Part shown: piece by piece, positions 60,624-64,000 of the stretch
How the letters are laid out: each line of letters starts with the position of its first letter
How positions within the stretch are numbered: the first letter of the stretch is position 1
From: Streptomyces paradoxus
Lineage (GTDB): Bacteria; Actinomycetota; Actinomycetes; Streptomycetales; Streptomycetaceae
Length of the DNA: 64,000 nucleotides
Reading direction: 5' to 3'
Assembly: GCF_014202475.1 (NCBI RefSeq)
Contig: NZ_JACHGV010000007.1
Location: forward strand, 248,001 to 312,000
Made by a program: the position numbers and the translations under genes
Notes under the pieces: generated by a model
What the model was told of the DNA's origin: nothing
Databases searched by the model: none
What the model saw: the letters and a program-made list of their open reading frames with translations, nothing else

Positions 60624-60659
60624 CGGAAAGGCCCGCCCCTGGTGGGACGGGCCTTTCCG
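60624..60659 (-). terminator. strong hairpin ending the acyl-CoA dehydrogenase operon
   Basis: CGGAAAGGCCCG (60624-60635) pairs with CGGGCCTTTCCG (60648-60659) as a 12-bp stem, extended inside by CCC/GGG. It lies 41 bases beyond the last stop codon of the minus-strand operon. Confidence 0.85.
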
Positions 60660-60699
60660 GGATATCCCCGGCCGTTCGGCGGCGTCGGCCGGATGGGCG

Positions 60700-61773
60700 T
60701 CAGGGCGCCCGGAGGTCGGCCAGCGCGGCCAGTGCCTCCCGGTGGGCGCCCGCCGTGCCGTAGGCGATCGAGTCGGCCTTGGCGCGCTTGAGGTAGAGAT
60801 GCACGGGGTGCTCCCACGTCATGCCGATGCCGCCGTGCAGTTGCAGGGCTGCCTCGGCGGCGTGCACGGCCACGGGTGCCGCGTAGGCCTGGGCGACGGT
60901 GACGGCCATGTCCACGTCGTCGCCGTTCGCCAGGGCGTCGGCGGCGTTGCGGGCGGCCGCACGGGTGTTGACGACCTCCAGCCACAGCTGGGCCAGCCGG
61001 TGCTTGATCGCCTGGAAGCCGCCGACGGGCCGGTTGAACTGCTTGCGTTCCTTCAGGTAGCGGACGGTCTCCGTGAGCGTCCACTCGGCCAGCCCGAACT
61101 GCTCGGAGGCGAGCAGCCCGGCGCCGGCGCGCAGGGCTCGGCGTACGGCGGGTTCGGCGTCGCCCAGCAGCCGGCCCGGCACTCCGTCGAGGGTGACGGT
61201 CGCGAGCGGCCGGGTCAGGTCCAGGGAGGTCTGGGGCGTGACGGTCGCGGTGGTGGCGTCGACGGCGTACAGACCGCCGTCGTCGGCCGGCACGAGCAGC
61301 ACGTCGGCCACGGCCGCGTCCGCGATGCCGGTCAGTTCGCCGTGCAGCAGCCCGTCCTCGTGCCGGACGACCCGGTACGCGGCGCCCGGCGCGACGTTGA
61401 GGGCGACCGCGAGGGCGCCGATCGTCGTGCCGGTCGCGAGGTCGCGCAGGAGGTCGTCGGTGCCGCAGGCCAGCAGGGCCTCGGTGGCCACGACCGCGCT
61501 AGTCAGGTACGGCACGGGTGCGACCGCGCGACCCAGTTCCTCCAGCACGACGGCGGCTTCGCGGTGCGTGGCGCCCTGGCCGTCGAGTTCCTCGGGCACC
61601 AGCAGGCCGGCGAGGCCCATGCCGTCGGTGAGGGCCTTCCACAGGGCCAGGTGGTGCGGGGTGCCCGATTCGGTGCGGGCGATGACGCCGGGGGCGTCGC
61701 AGTGGTCGGTGAGCAGGTCGCGGACGGCGGCGCGCAGCGCCTCTTCCTCTTCCGAGTACAACAGGTCGCTCAT
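60700..61773 (-). CDS. acyl-CoA dehydrogenase, smaller subunit of a pair
   Basis: A 357-residue acyl-CoA dehydrogenase-fold protein. It has the C-terminal helical motifs YLKERKQFNRPVGGFQAIKHRLAQ and LQLHGGIGMTWEHPVHLYLKRAK, which contact FAD from a neighbouring subunit. The middle-domain FAD-ring motif is weak (LLVPADDGG). Its partner carries the opposite complement. In actinobacterial steroid and fatty-acid catabolism such pairs form alpha2beta2 dehydrogenases. Its start overlaps the partner's stop as ATGA (61770-61773). Substrate unknown. Confidence 0.85.
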   Translation of the reverse strand: MSDLLYSEEEEALRAAVRDLLTDHCDAPGVIARTESGTPHHLALWKALTDGMGLAGLLVPEELDGQGATHREAAVVLEELGRAVAPVPYLTSAVVATEALLACGTDDLLRDLATGTTIGALAVALNVAPGAAYRVVRHEDGLLHGELTGIADAAVADVLLVPADDGGLYAVDATTATVTPQTSLDLTRPLATVTLDGVPGRLLGDAEPAVRRALRAGAGLLASEQFGLAEWTLTETVRYLKERKQFNRPVGGFQAIKHRLAQLWLEVVNTRAAARNAADALANGDDVDMAVTVAQAYAAPVAVHAAEAALQLHGGIGMTWEHPVHLYLKRAKADSIAYGTAGAHREALAALADLRAP

Positions 61774-62951
61774 CGGGCGAGGTCCTTCCAGGCGACGTCC
61801 TTGTCGGTGCGTGGCTCGGGGGGCAGGCCGAGGACGCGCTCGGCGACGATGTTCAGCAGGACCTCGCTGGTCCCGCCCTCGATGCTGTTGCCCTTGGAGC
61901 GCAGGTAGCGGTAGCCCGCCTCACGGCCGGTGAAGTCGACCAGCTCCGGGCGCCGCATGGTCCAGTCGTCGTACAGCAGGCCCTCCTCGCCGAGGAGTTC
62001 CACCTCCAGGCCGCTGATCTCCTGGTTGAGGCGGGCGAAGGCCAGCTTCATGCCGGCGCCCTCGGGGCCGGGCTGGCCCGCGACGAGCTGCTGGCGCAGC
62101 CGCTCGGCGGTGAGGCGGGAGACCTCGGACTCCACCCACAGCTTCAGCAGCCGCTGGTGCAGGTCGTGGGTGCGCAGTTCGGGCCGCTCACGCCAGGTCT
62201 TGGAGACTGGGCCGATCATGCCGCCCTCGCGGGGCAGCCGCATGCCGCCGATGGCCACGCGCTCGTTGTTGAGCGTGGTCTGGGCGACCTTCCAGCCGTC
62301 GCCGATCTCGCCGAGACGGCGTGCGTCGGGGATGCGGACGCCCGTGAGGAACACCTCGTTGAACTCGGCCTCGCCGGTGACCTGCCGCAGCGGCCGCACC
62401 TCGACGCCCGGGTCGGTCATGTCGCACACGAAGTACGTGATGCCCCGGTGCTTGGGCACGTCCGGGTCGGTGCGGGCGATCAGGATCGCCCAGCGGGCCA
62501 CATGGGCGCTGGACGTCCACACCTTCTGCCCGTTGACGACCCAATCATCACCTTCGCGCACGGCCCGGGTGCCCAGGGCGGCGAGGTCGGATCCGGCGCC
62601 CGGCTCGCTGAACAGCTGGCACCAGACCTCCTCTCCCGTCCACAGCGGCCTGAGGAACCGCCGCTTCTGCTCCTCGGTGCCGTACTGGAGGATCGTCGGC
62701 GCGGCCATGCCGAGGCCGATGCCGATGCGCCGCGGGTCGTTGTCGGGCGCCCCGGCGGCCTCCAGCTCGGCGTCCACGACGGCCTGGAGGGAGCGGGGAA
62801 CGCCGAGTCCGCCGAGGCCCTCCGGATAGTGCACCCAAGCGAGTCCGGCGTCGAAGCGGGCCCGCAGGAAGTCCAGGCGGTCGGTGGAGGCCGGCGGGTG
62901 GGAGGCCAGCAACTCCCGGGTGCGGCTGCGCAGTTCCTCGGCGCCGGTCAT
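61770..62951 (-). CDS. acyl-CoA dehydrogenase, larger subunit of a pair
   Basis: A 393-residue acyl-CoA dehydrogenase. The FAD-ring motif QLFSEPGAGSDLAALGT (about 113-130) and VNGQKVWTSSAHVARWAILIART are intact, and the end reads SIEGGTSEVLLNIVAERVLGLP, the usual family closing motif. It couples alpha,beta-dehydrogenation of an acyl-CoA to an electron-transfer flavoprotein. It lies between, and overlaps, the quinone oxidoreductase gene (62948-62951) and the small subunit gene. Confidence 0.88.
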   Translation of the reverse strand: MTGAEELRSRTRELLASHPPASTDRLDFLRARFDAGLAWVHYPEGLGGLGVPRSLQAVVDAELEAAGAPDNDPRRIGIGLGMAAPTILQYGTEEQKRRFLRPLWTGEEVWCQLFSEPGAGSDLAALGTRAVREGDDWVVNGQKVWTSSAHVARWAILIARTDPDVPKHRGITYFVCDMTDPGVEVRPLRQVTGEAEFNEVFLTGVRIPDARRLGEIGDGWKVAQTTLNNERVAIGGMRLPREGGMIGPVSKTWRERPELRTHDLHQRLLKLWVESEVSRLTAERLRQQLVAGQPGPEGAGMKLAFARLNQEISGLEVELLGEEGLLYDDWTMRRPELVDFTGREAGYRYLRSKGNSIEGGTSEVLLNIVAERVLGLPPEPRTDKDVAWKDLAR

Positions 62952-63913
62952 GCTGCCTCCTCCATGACGACCGCGATCCGGCCGGTGGTCAGGCCGTCCG
63001 CCACCTTCTGCACGGCGCCGGCCGCGCCGCCGAGCGGCACGCGCTCGCTCACCAGCGGCTTGATCGCGCCCCGGGCGGCCAGGTCGGTGAGCTGCTCGTG
63101 GCAGTGCTGGACCAGCTTGGGGTTCTTGGTGTTGTACAGGCCCCAGTGCAGGCCGAGGATCGAGTAGTTCTTCACCAGGGCGTGGTTCAGGGCCGGGCTG
63201 GGGATGGTGCCGCCGGCGAAGCCGACGACCACGATGCGCCCCTCGAAGGCGACGACCTTGGCGGACTGCGTGTAGGCCTCGCCGCCGACCGGGTCGTAGA
63301 TCACGTCGGCGCCCCGGCCGCCGGTGGCCTCCTTGACGGCCGCGACGACGTCCTCGGAGCGGCGGTCGATCACGACGTCACAGCCCAGTTCGCGGGCGAC
63401 GGCCGCCTTCCCGGAGCCGCCGACGACACCGATGACGGTGGCGCCGGCGGCCTTCCCGAGCTGCACGGCCGCGCTGCCGACCCCTCCAGCGGCAGCGTGG
63501 ACGAGCAGGGTCTCGCCGGCCTCCAGACCGGCCCGGCGGTGCAGACCGAACCAGCCGGTCTGGTAGCCGATGTGCAGGGCCGCGGCCTCGGCGTCGTCCA
63601 GGGCGTCCGGCGCGGGCAGCAGCGCGGCGGCGTCCGCGACGGCGTACTCGGCGAAGCCGCCGTGCGGCAGCGCCGGGTTGGCGATCACCCGGCGGCCGTC
63701 CTCGGTCTCGCCGCAGATCTCCACCCCCGGCGTGAACGGCAACGGCGGCCTGACCTGGTATTGACCGCGGCAGAGCAGGGCGTCCGGGAAGTTGATGTTG
63801 GCCGCACGCACCTTCAGCAGGACCTGGCCGTCACCGGGGGTGGGCGGTTCCACGTCCTGGAGCCGCATCACCTCGCCCGGCTCGCCGTTCTCGTGCACTT
63901 GCCATGCCTGCAT
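62948..63913 (-). CDS. NADPH:quinone oxidoreductase (zinc-independent MDR family)
   Basis: A 321-residue medium-chain dehydrogenase/reductase of the QOR type. The groES-like half has PALPHGGFAEYAVADAAALLPAPD. The Rossmann half has VHAAAGGVGSAAVQLGKAAGATVIG, the NADPH motif AxxGxxG. No catalytic zinc cysteines are seen. It may reduce an enoyl intermediate or quinone in the pathway of the two dehydrogenases. ATG 63913 has GGAGG upstream and is the operon's first gene. Confidence 0.87.
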   Translation of the reverse strand: MQAWQVHENGEPGEVMRLQDVEPPTPGDGQVLLKVRAANINFPDALLCRGQYQVRPPLPFTPGVEICGETEDGRRVIANPALPHGGFAEYAVADAAALLPAPDALDDAEAAALHIGYQTGWFGLHRRAGLEAGETLLVHAAAGGVGSAAVQLGKAAGATVIGVVGGSGKAAVARELGCDVVIDRRSEDVVAAVKEATGGRGADVIYDPVGGEAYTQSAKVVAFEGRIVVVGFAGGTIPSPALNHALVKNYSILGLHWGLYNTKNPKLVQHCHEQLTDLAARGAIKPLVSERVPLGGAAGAVQKVADGLTTGRIAVVMEEAA

Positions 63914-63960
63914 GCGGGGCCTCCACGGGGGACTGCTGTGTCTGACCGGGGTCGGTTCGC

Positions 63961-63977
63961 ATACTAAGCGGTCGCTT
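63961..63977 (-). promoter_or_regulatory. promoter and TetR-like operator of the quinone oxidoreductase/dehydrogenase operon
   Basis: AAGCGGTCGCTT (63966-63977) is a perfect inverted repeat (AAGCG-GT-CGCTT). TAGTAT on the minus strand (complement of 63961-63966) overlaps its edge and is a good -10, 48 bases from ATG 63913. The form is typical of TetR repressors of acyl-CoA genes; no regulator lies inside the window. Confidence 0.65.
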
Positions 63978-64000
63978 GCCCATCAGGGAACAGTCTCCGG

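Noticed and set aside
1..64000. Biosynthetic gene cluster
   Set aside because: P450, methyltransferases and ABC exporters are scattered among housekeeping genes. No core polyketide, peptide, terpene or RiPP-modifying enzyme is present.
1..64000. tRNA genes, insertion sequences, integrases and prophage
   Set aside because: I looked for tRNA-like T-loop patterns, transposase motifs and terminal repeats in the spacers and found none, although a covariance search was not possible.

Overview
The window is a high-GC (about 70% or more) actinobacterial chromosome segment. Codon use is strongly G/C at third positions, GTG starts are common and genes overlap as ATGA or GTGA. A conservon (cvn) locus, SpoIIE/GAF phosphatase, ROK-linked xylAB and DUF6397/DUF5709-type proteins point to Streptomyces or a close relative. 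I see no rRNA, tRNA, CRISPR array, insertion sequence or phage, so it reads as chromosome, not a mobile island. All names rest on motif and family recognition by eye; no database search was run.

Layout. 1-8.1 kb: truncated MFS exporter, an unusual NarL/DesR-like regulator lacking the phospho-acceptor Asp, a conservon-type P450, an FAD oxidoreductase and a ribose-type sugar ABC operon (minus strand). 8.2-11.8 kb: a four-module GAF-GAF-SpoIIE-HATPase signalling protein and a YjbQ protein. 11.9-14.9 kb: a sulfonate-type ABC operon (ssuCBA) preceded by a 27-codon, apparently leaderless leader peptide ending in Cys codons, and closed by a perfect 14-bp hairpin. 14.9-21.3 kb: a decayed DD-peptidase remnant, a flavin monooxygenase-like gene, an MltG-like protein, an ABC exporter divergent from a MarR regulator, and a dicarboxylate symporter. 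21.5-27 kb: a secreted PNGase A-like glycoamidase divergent from a heterodimeric ABC exporter. 27-36.3 kb: DUF5709 protein, L31 type B, DUF457 membrane protein, SKI2-type helicase, TesB thioesterase, DMT transporter, Fpg/Nei glycosylase, VOC protein and DUF6397 protein with 13-bp tandem repeats upstream.

36.4-42.6 kb: a cvnABCD conservon (histidine-kinase-like protein, Roadblock protein, DUF742 protein, Ras-like GTPase), a second Roadblock gene, a PPOX enzyme and an MHYT membrane protein. 42.7-51.3 kb: methyltransferase, MpaB-like oxygenase, several hypothetical genes, and an overlapping SNF2 helicase / SWIM protein / GNAT operon. 51.4-55.4 kb: xylA divergent from xylB and a ROK regulator, a complete D-xylose entry module. 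55.6-60.5 kb: secreted amidase, DUF5519 protein, a methyltransferase-NUDIX fusion, phosphodiester glycosidase and GDPD enzyme. 60.7-63.9 kb: a tightly overlapping operon of a quinone oxidoreductase and two paired acyl-CoA dehydrogenases, with a TetR-like operator at its promoter.

The strongest candidate for an under-described system is the Cys-codon leader peptide before ssuCBA. The next are the SNF2-SWIM-GNAT operon, the methyltransferase-NUDIX fusion and the repeat array before the DUF6397 gene.
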